From contig NZ_PUAP01000030.1 in NCBI RefSeq assembly GCF_002947535.1, positions 108,980-172,979 of the forward strand: a stretch of 64,000 bases of DNA, in the 5' to 3' direction. This DNA comes from Enterococcus mundtii. Lineage in GTDB: Bacteria > Bacillota > Bacilli > Lactobacillales > Enterococcaceae. Position 1 is the stretch's first letter. Every line of letters starts with the position of its first letter. This document shows, in pieces, positions 53,001 to 60,686 of this stretch. Below the pieces are notes generated by a model, which worked only from the letters and a program-made list of their open reading frames with translations, made no database searches and was not told where the DNA came from. A program made the translations under genes and the position numbers.

Positions 53001-54537
53001 GTATCCCGTATTTTTTAAGAAGCAGATGTGCTAGAGCGATTCTTTTTTCTAAGATAGGCTGAAAGGCAAATCTATCTTGTTCCCAGTTAGTGATCAGAAC
53101 AAACAAGTCCTGAATGGATAGATCCCCCATAAAATCTTTGACCGCCTCATTGACCTCGCCTGTTTTGGCACGCTGTTGAAACACATCATGATCATACCAA
53201 AACGGCAGCATAGGCTCCATGTCATCCTCTGGAAAAGGCTGTTTATTCAAATATGTATTGATAATACGGTTGATTTTATTCATCGTTTTTTCAGGGATAT
53301 CTTCATACGAAGTAAATGCTATGTTTGAAATCTGTTCCGAACCAGGTGTTGGCGGCATTGAGGTAGAAGGAAGTGGTGTAGCACCTACACCAAAGGAATT
53401 TGTCTCCTGATTAAAAAATGTGCTAACGCCTTCGGCAAATCTACTCGTTAACTGCCAAATAGTCGTTAACAACTGTTCTGATTCTTCTTTGGATGAGATA
53501 TTTACAAGTAAGGTATTCTTAAAAAAATTATGTTCACTAGAATGATCCGTTCTAAGTTCTCTGCCAGATTGTTCATGTCCTTTTGGCATCTGATTGACTG
53601 TGCCTTTCATCCATTCATAAAGTTCAGAAGATTGTCCTTCTTCTGATTTCTCAGCACCGGGGTTCGATGCATAGTTACGAACAAATGAGCGAAAGCTATC
53701 GGCTAGACAGAGCCAAAAATCTTCGGTCACACCCAAATTGTTATCATTTATGTTGTCTGTCTCATTTTTTGTAGTAATAGGATGGCTCTGTGATTCATTA
53801 GCAAACTCGTCAAATACATTGTTCAGTTTTTTTGCGATATCTTTTAATTCGAAGTAATCTCTGTCATTTGTTGGGGGAATTTTTTTGAAGTAGAATTGTT
53901 GAAGAAGGAGCGGAGAGTCTTTTTCATGTTCATTTATTTTTTGAGATTTAGCAGTTGCGACTTTACATATGGTTTTAAAGTGAGTTTGTGCTTTTCGAGG
54001 TTGCTCCCATAACCCCCATTTCCGACCGATTTTTTCTGTTTTTGTCGTCGTGCAATTCTCTAGTTCAACTATACCATGTGCAAATTTATTAACTTCTAAA
54101 CTCCATAAATGCGCTGCTTCTGCCAAAGGGGTTGTCGTATTTATCTTGGGTTCAAATTCACTTTCTGTTTGGTTTTTGTTCAATGCACTGGTAAGGTTTC
54201 TGGCATCAAAGGTCGAACTTGAAGTCAGCGAATGTACCACTTGGTCTTTATGATTGATCCAATCATCTGTTACCACAAAAGTATCCATCTCAAAAATGCC
54301 ACGCTCTTCCTGAACAGCCCTCTGTTTATTTGGCATTTCTTCTTCTAATTTGAAATTTTGAAACAGACTGAATGCATAAAGCATCCCAACTGCCGTCTTA
54401 AGCCCCTCTCTTGTTGGTTGTTTGCCAGAATGATCGAAAATATAGTTGACCATTCTTTGTTCGGCTTTCTTATTAAAATTTTTATATCTTTTATTTTCGA
54501 ATATTCCTATTGGTTTACGATGATCTTCTATTGGCAT
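47044..54537 (-). CDS. Giant putative metalloprotease toxin B (2497 aa)
   Basis: 2497 residues, related to toxin A over its whole length, starting M-P-I-E. It has five helical modules (about 440-560, 590-720, 755-880, 905-1010, 1035-1150), one more than toxin A. The central hydrophobic region (about 1593-1650) reads I-P-F-Y-D-C-I-V-G-I-I then D-V-I-F-L-I-P-V-F-G-Q. The C-terminal zinc site is HETSH (2290-2294) with Glu2377 in L-D-A-E-V-V; the spacing to Glu is the same as in toxin A. R-A-R-R (2397-2400) and R-E-K-R (2456-2459) are furin-like. No signal peptide. The conserved I-P-F-Y-x-C and S-C/N-C-x-I-D blocks recall large Pseudomonas and Xenorhabdus-type toxins from memory, not from a search. 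Start follows GAGGAGG. Confidence 0.8.
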   Translation of the reverse strand: MPIEDHRKPIGIFENKRYKNFNKKAEQRMVNYIFDHSGKQPTREGLKTAVGMLYAFSLFQNFKLEEEMPNKQRAVQEERGIFEMDTFVVTDDWINHKDQVVHSLTSSSTFDARNLTSALNKNQTESEFEPKINTTTPLAEAAHLWSLEVNKFAHGIVELENCTTTKTEKIGRKWGLWEQPRKAQTHFKTICKVATAKSQKINEHEKDSPLLLQQFYFKKIPPTNDRDYFELKDIAKKLNNVFDEFANESQSHPITTKNETDNINDNNLGVTEDFWLCLADSFRSFVRNYASNPGAEKSEEGQSSELYEWMKGTVNQMPKGHEQSGRELRTDHSSEHNFFKNTLLVNISSKEESEQLLTTIWQLTSRFAEGVSTFFNQETNSFGVGATPLPSTSMPPTPGSEQISNIAFTSYEDIPEKTMNKINRIINTYLNKQPFPEDDMEPMLPFWYDHDVFQQRAKTGEVNEAVKDFMGDLSIQDLFVLITNWEQDRFAFQPILEKRIALAHLLLKKYGIPDRKLTYKEAVEIVLQWRTNNIFKGITFIGVSSVMGHLTVPKVQTSNLTATVPPNYELEQVNTIKEIMNSNQIPEGTVFQNLPIVYYDYDLFFDRNKTVEVKELLLDFFKKNKIEIKEDGTPIEIMDGLKKFVKSGSSSNYLEQESREQFITFFIMKAYGVENVRLGDSYSLTKKTAVEKQLKANLLLERSTFKENTEQTAHHRLSSPETPYTVRLQEQKKVNGLIFNDFIYDQAATISNVEPINPYCYDYPILMQREKTLKVNKAVKTLLIAKGLSLGDVSNSELVRNLQSWLFSGATYEETVQRQEEVANLLLEHHGIESRPLTVQDARLCILQWEDNNAQLNYLINESPKIDIKFKKEQIETFLQENNLQKKAEDSRSVKGKRDVGNIRTRKEAIQRRVADFLIKQGRIWNIYDPIAFAQTVTHWLLLEGATSEVIDPVKIKQLAQVILNEPVNGVISGVHAQLTFIKWLFETFDLDQQSPGSPTPIENNATHAPTDLTENTQTEQTVEKPSKRRINREQWRDKNIGVQLNQFLIQQGVVPYNKSTERLLVAMGKWFTKEGIGIVFMPDKVQPIAKIILKELGMYGGEAQDKISFENAEATIMRWAIENILKGSVEEYIIRKILDSPDPSSFTIGQIRRLLEVDSLRKAGVVSLHTIIGKDSIEEQNLREDQVVFKKIWTKFIEKTLPNYFLESSNLADDLLISDFNSLMQLAGAKLLADAGYLSEFSTVDVIELGTFFCDALKIQAVQQIEVLQYLLTPALLATAQLDPEGLRDALVNGDYKVYALEKFITLWQELTEAIAENEKIVIHEVGVYEEAVINWRRKKALAEYVNQECNQRSGKNRLLIDQAYLLGLPACPDVYQPPDLEEWYTQLTKNVADAFFKVNQRFIHTALSGLDQSEKKFLFSNGTQIYRASAELKHLHHYYAPPGTGGIPVVFFGEREKWLDTNLNLEKTDLFAAIREGEERLYAVKKLEQDGGYIFYRVDKDPLLYLNYGLFDQKDLWSEGYTQNGDKIRIGKKDFTFSTKINQENELGQGMNQAGLSIAISQIQRDRFYQQLYDFGNDKSVPEQIWDVVKHIIPFYDCIVGIIDKNVPDAVTSCTIDVIFLIPVFGQVVGLSTNFALGMAKAAAEGGVRNAIRSGMRFTPNRIELTALLKSSARYADPGFELVTDGAKMILKGFSELRNQLFIPAHLEPLLTKLETLTKKMPPLPIDHARAQLPRKGPYTVVKRVKDSLYMQVRNLKNGDVFGEYFTLHGNQLRSFEGELFYNQEEIDRITRLAKQVDASQMFVVKQNLYPKGYGEGKVYNVEKNGEVIDSFVRMNQEMVPVQIHPIEGHGLRYDVCEGDKLFPIRFNGVGWYFETETSPRLAKEVSDYVSRQLEQFESLSSPMTLSPPDELGLMRASSGRTYIKINNHYVPLGLIDRENQRYHLVKKKVTKPLPILRFDELHNHFRVETELERLTADPHHAILAGGKKSKSIPKKPTNKAAGDKKGKQPIQPVGAAGTSRDADHLAEIAKTLEYPPYYKLPESLGVAETFNQLRQATILTDHPKKFRYEDDQVKLPMLTSFVSEFPNLTSRTDGMAKSAMTHEIKRVLANDPELPYRVFSGFSSDKVPEYIDAFQKEVASGVDESVTYLQAFKKKAEDWLKLETLEEIKPGQYLNHMFKLESTENKKQVMKEVLKRLIIIADKSEQFLKLSKDLGYQNIWIVSSDLVYDKKTKHYYTAKAKPPSTVAFVVNGDPESRILILADRFHVKPSVKQNTQIRPSLSATVIHETSHVVSSTVDYAKFEDPPIGFQSSGEDIRKRFDFEYIDITFSENFDLFVRHLAKEFDLPKLARSEVVKQLLVDPILAANFLLLDAEVVMTIIRDLVLDNDFFNRMRARRELKDEHLIDPKIFMFVALMNIGDFFILEKGFEMEKNQTKARNTRADLNYPAPPNDREKRSFATITQQASTNSQAANRTLTFSFSNSSKKEFSVRGFN

Positions 54538-54801
54538 CTTATTCCCTCCTCAGTTGATTCGATTGACAAACTATTAGGACTACATCAACAGGTGAACATT
54601 GAAACAAGAATTTTTACCTTGTGAATGATAAGAATTATTGAAACTCATTATTCTTAAAAAACACAGCCTACATCCATTATTATTCATGTTGTCAATACCA
54701 AAAATTTCAGAATCATTGCTGGAACAGAATATTTATTTTTATATTACTTGATGGCATTTATCAAACAACTACTATTATTTCTCAATACCGTAAAAAAAAG
54801 A

Positions 54802-54842
54802 CAAAAAAACGTTTGAATCTTTTTTCTCACAGGATTCAAACG
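54802..54842 (-). terminator. Terminator upstream of toxin B
   Basis: CGTTTGAATC and GATTCAAACG (10 bp, perfect) followed on the minus strand by T7; stops transcription entering toxin B from upstream. Confidence 0.85.
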
Positions 54843-55067
54843 GTAGATCAACATTATTTGGTCAAGAAATGTATACTTAAAAATTACACATTCGTTAAAT
54901 GATACATTTTGCACGACTACGAAACCACCTCCATGCTCATTTCAATTAATAAAAGGGTGAAGACACCGTTCAGAAAAAAATAACATAAAAGACGAATAGC
55001 ATTATCCTTTGATCTTCCCTGAAAATGAAGTGGCGGTGTTCATGAGCATTCCTTCCAAAAAACAAAC

Positions 55068-55104
55068 AAAAACCTGAAAATCCAAGAATATTTTCAGGTT
55101 TTTG
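55068..55104. terminator. Terminator after the CDF transporter
   Basis: AAAACCTGAAAAT and ATTTTCAGGTTTT form a 13-bp stem, A- and T-flanked, usable from both sides. Confidence 0.85.
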
Positions 55105-55204
55105 CTTATTATATCTGGGCTCAACACTTCTATCAAATCACATATCGCCAGATGGTTCGCATTGATTTTTGAACACCCTATATTATTTTCTAGAGTAAAT
55201 TTGT

Positions 55205-56344
55205 TTAAAAAAGCAAATAATTATGGTCAAAAGTGATATCCAATTGATACTGTCCGACTCTCTTTTCGATTTGGATACGCATCATGCGCTCTAATTCCTC
55301 GTCGGATAAACGAGTACCTTCAGGGACAACGACATCAAATTGTAAGATTTGTCCTTTATGGATCATGCGAAAATCATGGATCTTCAATCCTTCTGCTGTC
55401 TCATTGATGATTTTTTTCAGCTCATTGAGAATCTCTTGATAATTCTCATTATTTACTGGCACTGGATCTAGATGACAGACTAATTCGACACCTAAAGATT
55501 TTTTGAAGTCTTTTTCGATGATGTCCATGATCTTGTGCGCTTCATTTAAATCTAGTCGATCATCCACTTCCACATGAACAGAAGCAAAGCGCTGATTTGG
55601 TCCATAATTATGCACTAACAAGTCATGATAACCAAGTATTTTCGTATATCCGTTCAGTTGCTCCTCCATCGCTTGGATCTGCTCAACAGTGGGACGACTG
55701 CCTAATAATTCATAGACGAACTCTCTTAACATCATGACTCCACTGTACAATATATAAAGTGCTAATAAGAAACCAATGTAACCATCGACCCGCCAACCTG
55801 TCAACCATTCAACAGAAGCTGAGAGTAACACAGCGAATGTCGTGTATACATCATTATAGCTATCTTTGGCAGTGGCATGTAATGTTTCCGAATCGATCGT
55901 TGTTGCGGTTCTCTTGTACATACGTCCTTGAATCAATTTCAATCCAATCGAAAAAACTAAGACTAAAAAAATCACTGGAGATAAAGCAATATTTTCAGGA
56001 TGGATGATTTTTTCGATCGAAGAATGTAAGAACTGGAAACCGACGTAGGTGATGATGAGGGACACGAATAGTCCACTGATATATTCAAAACGTTCGTGTC
56101 CATAAGGGTGCTCCGGATCTGCTGGTTTTGCCGCGATCTTGAAGCCAATCAAAGTTAATACAGAAGAAGCGGTATCTGACAAACTGTTGATGGCATCCGC
56201 CATGATCGACACACTTCCAGAGAGTAATCCGATCATCAATTTCGCAACGAATAAGATCACATTCGTCAGCAGTCCCCATATCCCTGCCATCAATGCTTTT
56301 TTTGTTCGTTCTTTTGCTGTTAGTGTTTCTTGTTTCTTTGCCAA
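55205..56344 (-). CDS. Cation diffusion facilitator metal exporter
   Basis: 379 residues. Six membrane segments in the first ~210 residues carry the metal-site block D-A-I-N-S-L-S-D near 51 and H-P-Y-G-H-E-R-F-E near 79, followed by a cytoplasmic metal-binding domain. The family exports Zn2+, Mn2+ or Fe2+ in exchange for protons. The D-x-x-x-D plus longer C-terminal domain fits the Mn2+ (MntE-like) branch somewhat, but the metal cannot be fixed. Confidence 0.9.
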   Translation of the reverse strand: MAKKQETLTAKERTKKALMAGIWGLLTNVILFVAKLMIGLLSGSVSIMADAINSLSDTASSVLTLIGFKIAAKPADPEHPYGHERFEYISGLFVSLIITYVGFQFLHSSIEKIIHPENIALSPVIFLVLVFSIGLKLIQGRMYKRTATTIDSETLHATAKDSYNDVYTTFAVLLSASVEWLTGWRVDGYIGFLLALYILYSGVMMLREFVYELLGSRPTVEQIQAMEEQLNGYTKILGYHDLLVHNYGPNQRFASVHVEVDDRLDLNEAHKIMDIIEKDFKKSLGVELVCHLDPVPVNNENYQEILNELKKIINETAEGLKIHDFRMIHKGQILQFDVVVPEGTRLSDEELERMMRIQIEKRVGQYQLDITFDHNYLLF

Positions 56345-56382
56345 ATTTGTGACTCCTTTTATCTGTGATTACTGGCCTTATA

Positions 56383-56979
56383 TCATTCAGGTTTTAAAGG
56401 TGTTGCTGCAAATAATGCTTTTGCGAGTAAAGGTGTGATGATCCCTGCACCGATAGCTTCTGGAATCCCATTGATTGCGGCAATCCCAGCAAGTGTCTTG
56501 AACAAGACCGAAGCATCGACACCATAAGCTTGAGCTGTAGCATTCGTATAGAATAAGCCCATAAATCCTAAAACAAGGACCGTATTGACTAAAGAACCTA
56601 AAATTCCTGCCACAACAGCCGGTACGACGATCGTAGAAGAACGCTTATACAACCAATGGAATACTAAGCCCGCTACCAGTCCAACTAAGACTCTAGGCAC
56701 GACTGAGATGATTGGATTGGTGAACACTAATGTATCAAATGGTGTAGTTGGCATCGCGTATGCACGGATGATCGTCGCAATTCCCCAGAACAAGCCGATC
56801 AACATACCATCTTTCGGTCCTAATACTACGGCAGCTACGATCACTGTGATATGGATGATCGTCAAGCTAATAAAACCTAATGGAATAAATCCTAACCATG
56901 GAATCATTGATTGAACAATAATGATGGCTAACAAAATGGCGCGAAGAACTAACCGAAATGTTTTATTTTTGCTATTCAT
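56383..56979 (-). CDS. ECF transporter substrate-binding S component
   Basis: 198 residues from M-N-S-K-N-K-T behind AGGGGGA; the frame extends 46 codons up through the promoter. Five or six membrane segments; I-I-H-I-T-V-I-V-A-A-V-V-L-G-P-K-D-G and N-P-I-I-S-V-V-P-R-V-L-V-G are typical of the ECF_trnsprt (PF12822) group, which includes pantothenate (PanT) carriers. It needs an energising EcfAA'T module encoded elsewhere. No riboswitch is seen. Substrate uncertain. Confidence 0.85.
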   Translation of the reverse strand: MNSKNKTFRLVLRAILLAIIIVQSMIPWLGFIPLGFISLTIIHITVIVAAVVLGPKDGMLIGLFWGIATIIRAYAMPTTPFDTLVFTNPIISVVPRVLVGLVAGLVFHWLYKRSSTIVVPAVVAGILGSLVNTVLVLGFMGLFYTNATAQAYGVDASVLFKTLAGIAAINGIPEAIGAGIITPLLAKALFAATPLKPE

Positions 56980-57007
56980 TGAATCTCCCCCTGTTTGCTT
57001 TACTCTA

Positions 57008-57035
57008 ATCCTATAGCGTTTTGTTGATTTGTCAA
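57008..57035 (-). promoter_or_regulatory. Likely promoter of the S component gene
   Basis: TTGACA and TAGGAT on the minus strand, 16 bases apart, after the alaS terminator. Confidence 0.5.
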
Positions 57036-57074
57036 TAAATGTGTACATAGCAACAACCGTTGAGCCAATGAAAA

Positions 57075-57116
57075 TAAAGCAACGAGCTTGGGAAATCATC
57101 CCAAACTCGCTTGCCA
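57075..57116 (-). terminator. Terminator after alaS
   Basis: GCAAGCGAG-TTTGGGA pairs with TCCCAA-GCTCGTTGC on the minus strand, followed by a TTTATTTT tail. Confidence 0.75.
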
Positions 57117-57146
57117 TTTATTGGTAGTGAAATCCTACGCTTGCAT

Positions 57147-59789
57147 TTATTTATTTTCTAACCATGTTTTTGCTTCAGTTAATGCGTCTGAGATACCAGC
57201 TGGATTTTTTCCACCTGCTTGTGCCATATCTGGACGACCGCCGCCGCCACCGCCGACTTTCGGTGCGATTGCTTTGATCAAATCGCCTGCTTTCAAGCCT
57301 GCTTCATTTGCTTCAGGTGTCATTGCAGCCAACAAGCTGACTTTACCTTCTTGTTCGTTTGCCAAGACAAGAATATCTGAAACAGCTTTTTGTTTCCATT
57401 GATCGGCTAATTGACGCAATTGGTTCATATCTTTTACTTTGACTTGTGCAGTGATAATCGTTTTGCCATTGATCGTCTCTGGATTTTTGAAAATATCCCC
57501 TGCTTGTTGGTTCGCTAACTTGCTTGCCAACTGTTCATTTTCTTTTTGTAATTCTCTTAATTGTTGTTGTAATTGTTCTGCTTTTGCTACGACTTCTTTC
57601 AATTGCGGTGATTTCACGATTGCCGCAACTTCTTTTAGTTGTTGTTCTTCACTTTCTAACAATTCGTAAGCTTCTTTACTTGTCACCGCTTCGATCCGAC
57701 GAACCCCTGCACCGATCCCTGATTCAGATACGATTTTAAAGATCCCGATGTTTTCGGTATTGCCGACATGCGTACCACCACATAACTCGATCGACCAACC
57801 GCCGATGTTGACGACACGGACTTCGTTGCCATATTTTTCGCCAAACAATGCCATTGCGCCCATATTTTTCGCTGTGTCAATGTCTGTTTCGATCGTTTCA
57901 ACAGGAATGGCTTCCCAGATTTTTTCATTCACGATTTGTTCCATTTTTGCCAATTCTTCACTTGTGATTTGACCAAAATGCGTGAAGTCAAAACGTAAAT
58001 GACCTGGTGCAACTAATGAACCTGCTTGGTTCGCGTGATCCCCTAATACTTCTTTTAATGCTTTATGCAATAAGTGAGTCGCCGTATGGTTTTTAACGAT
58101 TCGGTTGCGTCTTGGTTCATCGATCAATAAATGGTAGGTGTTTCCTTCTTTGATTGCAGAAAGAACCTCTACTTTATGCAAGAATTGACCATTCGGTGCT
58201 TTTCGAACATCCGTTACGTTTGCTACTGTTTCACCAGAGGAATCAATGATCCAACCTTGATCGGCTACTTGTCCACCCATTTCAGCATAAAACGGTGTTT
58301 GATCAAAGATCAATTGCGCTTCACCATCAGACAGTTCACTTACGATTGCTTCGTCTTGAACGATCACTAGCAATTCACTATCTGATTCGATATGGTCATA
58401 GCCGATGAATTTGCTGTCTACTTTGATATCTGTCAATAAAGCAGATTGGACACCCATAGATGTTTCTGTGTTACGAGCCGCACGCGCGCGATCTCGTTGT
58501 GCTTGCATTTCTGTTTCAAAGCCTGCGTGATCGACATTCAATCCTTCATCTTCCGCCACTTCCTCTGTCAATTCGACTGGGAATCCATACGTATCGTAAA
58601 GTTTAAAGATGTCTTTTCCGGCAAGCGTTGTTCCGTTTGCTTGTTTTACCTCTTTGATCACTTGGTTCAAGATCTCAAGACCTTCGTTGATCGTTTCATT
58701 GAAACGTTCTTCTTCCGTACGAACGACTTTTTCGATGAATTCTTTTTGTTCCAACACTTCAGGATAATAGCTCTCCATGATTTCGCCGACAACAGGTACT
58801 AAACGGTATAAGAAAGCTTGCTCGATCCCTAATTTTTTCCCGTGCATGACTGCTCGACGCAACAAACGGCGTAACACATAGCCACGTCCTTCATTTGAAG
58901 GCAATGCCCCGTCACCGATTGCAAAAGATAATGCGCGGATATGGTCAGCAATCACCTTGTATGAAATATCAGTTAAGGCATCCTCACCGTATTTTACTTT
59001 GTTGCTCAATTGCTCCACTGCATGGATGATCGGCATAAATAAATCTGTTTCAAAGTTGGTTGGTGCATCTTGAACGATGGAGACCATTCGCTCCAAGCCC
59101 ATGCCCGTATCAATATTTTTATGTGGAAGAGGTTCAAACGTATTATCTGGTTTATGGTTGAACTCTGAGAACACTAAGTTCCAGATTTCAAGATAACGTT
59201 CGTTTTCGCCACCAGGGTAGTTTTCAGGATCGTCTTCTGCCAAGTCATTATAGGCTTCGCCACGGTCATAAAAGATCTCTGTATCTGGTCCACATGGTCC
59301 AGCACCGATATCCCAAAAGTTGTCTTCTACATCCACGATATGGTCAAGAGATAACCCAACTTCTTCGTGCCAGATACGTTTTGCTTCTGTATCTTTTGGA
59401 TAAACAGTGACATATAATTTTTCAGGATCAAACGCCATCCATTTTGGACTTGTTAAAAATTCCCATGCCCAGTGGATTGCCTCTTCTTTGAAATAATCGC
59501 CGATCGAGAAGTTCCCTAACATTTCAAACATCGTATGATGACGAGCGGTTTTTCCAACATTTTCGATATCGTTCGTACGAATCGATTTTTGCGCATTCGT
59601 GATTCTTGGATTGTCTGGTACAACAGATCCATCAAAATATTTCTTTAGTGTCGCTACTCCTGAGTTGATCCATAATAAAGTTGGATCATTGACCGGCACT
59701 AGTGAAGCACTCGGTTCGATCGTATGTCCTTTTTCTTGGAAAAAATCTAAAAACATTTGACGTACTTCTGCACTGCTTAATTTTTTCAT
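57147..59789 (-). CDS. alaS: Alanyl-tRNA synthetase
   Basis: 880 residues, full length. The class II aminoacylation core is at the N-terminus, the editing domain has H-T-A-T-H-L-L-H and C-G-G-T-H-V-G-N-T for zinc (about 565 and 665), and the C-terminal Gly-rich [11 protein letters not shown] domain is intact. It is controlled by the T-box leader directly upstream. Confidence 0.97.
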   Translation of the reverse strand: MKKLSSAEVRQMFLDFFQEKGHTIEPSASLVPVNDPTLLWINSGVATLKKYFDGSVVPDNPRITNAQKSIRTNDIENVGKTARHHTMFEMLGNFSIGDYFKEEAIHWAWEFLTSPKWMAFDPEKLYVTVYPKDTEAKRIWHEEVGLSLDHIVDVEDNFWDIGAGPCGPDTEIFYDRGEAYNDLAEDDPENYPGGENERYLEIWNLVFSEFNHKPDNTFEPLPHKNIDTGMGLERMVSIVQDAPTNFETDLFMPIIHAVEQLSNKVKYGEDALTDISYKVIADHIRALSFAIGDGALPSNEGRGYVLRRLLRRAVMHGKKLGIEQAFLYRLVPVVGEIMESYYPEVLEQKEFIEKVVRTEEERFNETINEGLEILNQVIKEVKQANGTTLAGKDIFKLYDTYGFPVELTEEVAEDEGLNVDHAGFETEMQAQRDRARAARNTETSMGVQSALLTDIKVDSKFIGYDHIESDSELLVIVQDEAIVSELSDGEAQLIFDQTPFYAEMGGQVADQGWIIDSSGETVANVTDVRKAPNGQFLHKVEVLSAIKEGNTYHLLIDEPRRNRIVKNHTATHLLHKALKEVLGDHANQAGSLVAPGHLRFDFTHFGQITSEELAKMEQIVNEKIWEAIPVETIETDIDTAKNMGAMALFGEKYGNEVRVVNIGGWSIELCGGTHVGNTENIGIFKIVSESGIGAGVRRIEAVTSKEAYELLESEEQQLKEVAAIVKSPQLKEVVAKAEQLQQQLRELQKENEQLASKLANQQAGDIFKNPETINGKTIITAQVKVKDMNQLRQLADQWKQKAVSDILVLANEQEGKVSLLAAMTPEANEAGLKAGDLIKAIAPKVGGGGGGRPDMAQAGGKNPAGISDALTEAKTWLENK

Positions 59790-59815
59790 TGTTTTACCTT
59801 CTTTCTACATAATAA

Positions 59816-60033
59816 ACGACAAAAAACACCATTACAGCCAAGGACGAAAACTCGCGGTACCACCTTGATTGCAATGATGTTTACTCATTACCTCTTAAAC
59901 TCGTTAACGCTGAGTCGCGTTGATATTTCTATCAAAATGAAAAAGGGAGCAGTTTGAACAGTGACTATTCTTTTTTCAGCCGAGAAAGAATTTTCTGTGA
60001 GTCTGTCTAAAACAAACTATGTCCTTTTTGTAC
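59816..60033 (-). ncRNA. T-box riboswitch controlling alaS
   Basis: The minus strand contains AAGGTGGTACCGCG (59853-59866), the T-box sequence that pairs with the uncharged tRNA end. The terminator is formed by CATCATTGCA...AAGG with CCTT...TGTAATGGTG and ends in T6. A likely specifier is GCT (Ala) within CTGCTCC. A strong promoter (TTGACA-N17-TATACT, 60040-60068) precedes it. Low charged tRNA-Ala should favour antitermination. Confidence 0.93.
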
Positions 60034-60039
60034 TTTATC

Positions 60040-60068
60040 AGTATACGTATTCTTCGCGATGCTGTCAA
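60040..60068 (-). promoter_or_regulatory. alaS promoter
   Basis: TTGACA and TATACT on the minus strand with a 17-base spacer, just upstream of the T-box leader. Confidence 0.8.
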
Positions 60069-60092
60069 TCCTACTTTTTGATTTTTCATTGT

Positions 60093-60120
60093 TTGCTGAC
60101 TACGTTTTCCTTGCTATAAT
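60093..60120 (+). promoter_or_regulatory. Promoter of the GNAT gene
   Basis: TTGCTG and TATAAT 16 bases apart on the plus strand, divergent from the alaS promoter. Confidence 0.65.
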
Positions 60121-60149
60121 CAAAAAAGAAACCCTAGGGAGGCAAAACA

Positions 60150-60578
60150 ATGGAATCGTATTTTGGAACCGAAGAATGGATAAAAGCCGCCAGTTACGTT
60201 TTACGTTATGATGTATTCGTATTAGAGCAAAAAATACCTGCTCATTTAGAGTTTGACGGCAAAGATGCCTATTACCCGAACCTTGTCATGAACCATGACG
60301 AACAGCCAATTGCTACTTTGCGTTATCAAAAACAAACAGATGCACAAATCCAATTTGATCGTTTTTGTGTCGCAAAGGATTGGCGCAAACGTGGGATTGG
60401 CAGAGAAATGCTTCAATTGGCAGAAAAGCGAGCAATAAATGAGGCATTCAAAGAAATCTATTTGATTGCAGAAATTCCCGCCGTTCCTTTCTACGAAAAG
60501 CAAGGCTATCAGAGTTTTTCAGACCCACTGATTGAGGACGGCATCCTTTGTCAACAGATGCGAAAAAAGCTCTCCTAA
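60150..60578 (+). CDS. GNAT-family N-acetyltransferase
   Basis: 142 residues. The acetyl-CoA pyrophosphate loop is seen as W-R-K-R-G-I-G-R-E-M-L, followed by a C-terminal P-F-Y-E-K-Q-G-Y-Q block typical of the family. The ATG follows AGGGAGG. The acceptor substrate is unknown; general small-molecule acetyltransferases of this size are common and often uncharacterised. Confidence 0.88.
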   Translation: MESYFGTEEWIKAASYVLRYDVFVLEQKIPAHLEFDGKDAYYPNLVMNHDEQPIATLRYQKQTDAQIQFDRFCVAKDWRKRGIGREMLQLAEKRAINEAFKEIYLIAEIPAVPFYEKQGYQSFSDPLIEDGILCQQMRKKLS

Positions 60579-60596
60579 TATGAACTGTTTATTCAC

Positions 60597-60652
60597 AAAA
60601 AATCAGCCCCAAAACCAAAAATAGATTTCCTATTTAGGTTTTTGGGGCTGAT
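60597..60652. terminator. Bidirectional terminator between GNAT gene and cshB
   Basis: ATCAGCCCCAAAA and TTTTGGGGCTGAT arms, with a long inner AT-rich stem and A6 on the plus-strand left side, giving a T run for the minus-strand gene. Confidence 0.85.
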
Positions 60653-60686
60653 AGTCAAGTGCAGCGTGATTCGCTCATAGCTGCTT

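Larger units (their letters stand above)
54538..55204. other. 667-bp intergenic region upstream of toxin B
   Basis: Holds a minus-strand terminator (54802-54842) and a second bidirectional one (55068-55104). Between 54843 and 54940 the minus strand has GGAGGTGG followed by a GTG-started frame opening M-Q-N-V-S-F; this could be a decayed holin-like type I toxin gene, but the likeness is weak. The toxin B promoter should lie in 54600-54780, where TTGACA occurs at about 54690-54695 without a clear -10. Confidence 0.4.

Noticed and set aside
36279..54537. Botulinum-like (BoNT/En) or large clostridial glucosylating toxin
   Set aside because: The zinc motif is C-terminal rather than N-terminal, no glucosyltransferase DXD or cysteine protease domain is visible, and there is no NTNH-like partner.
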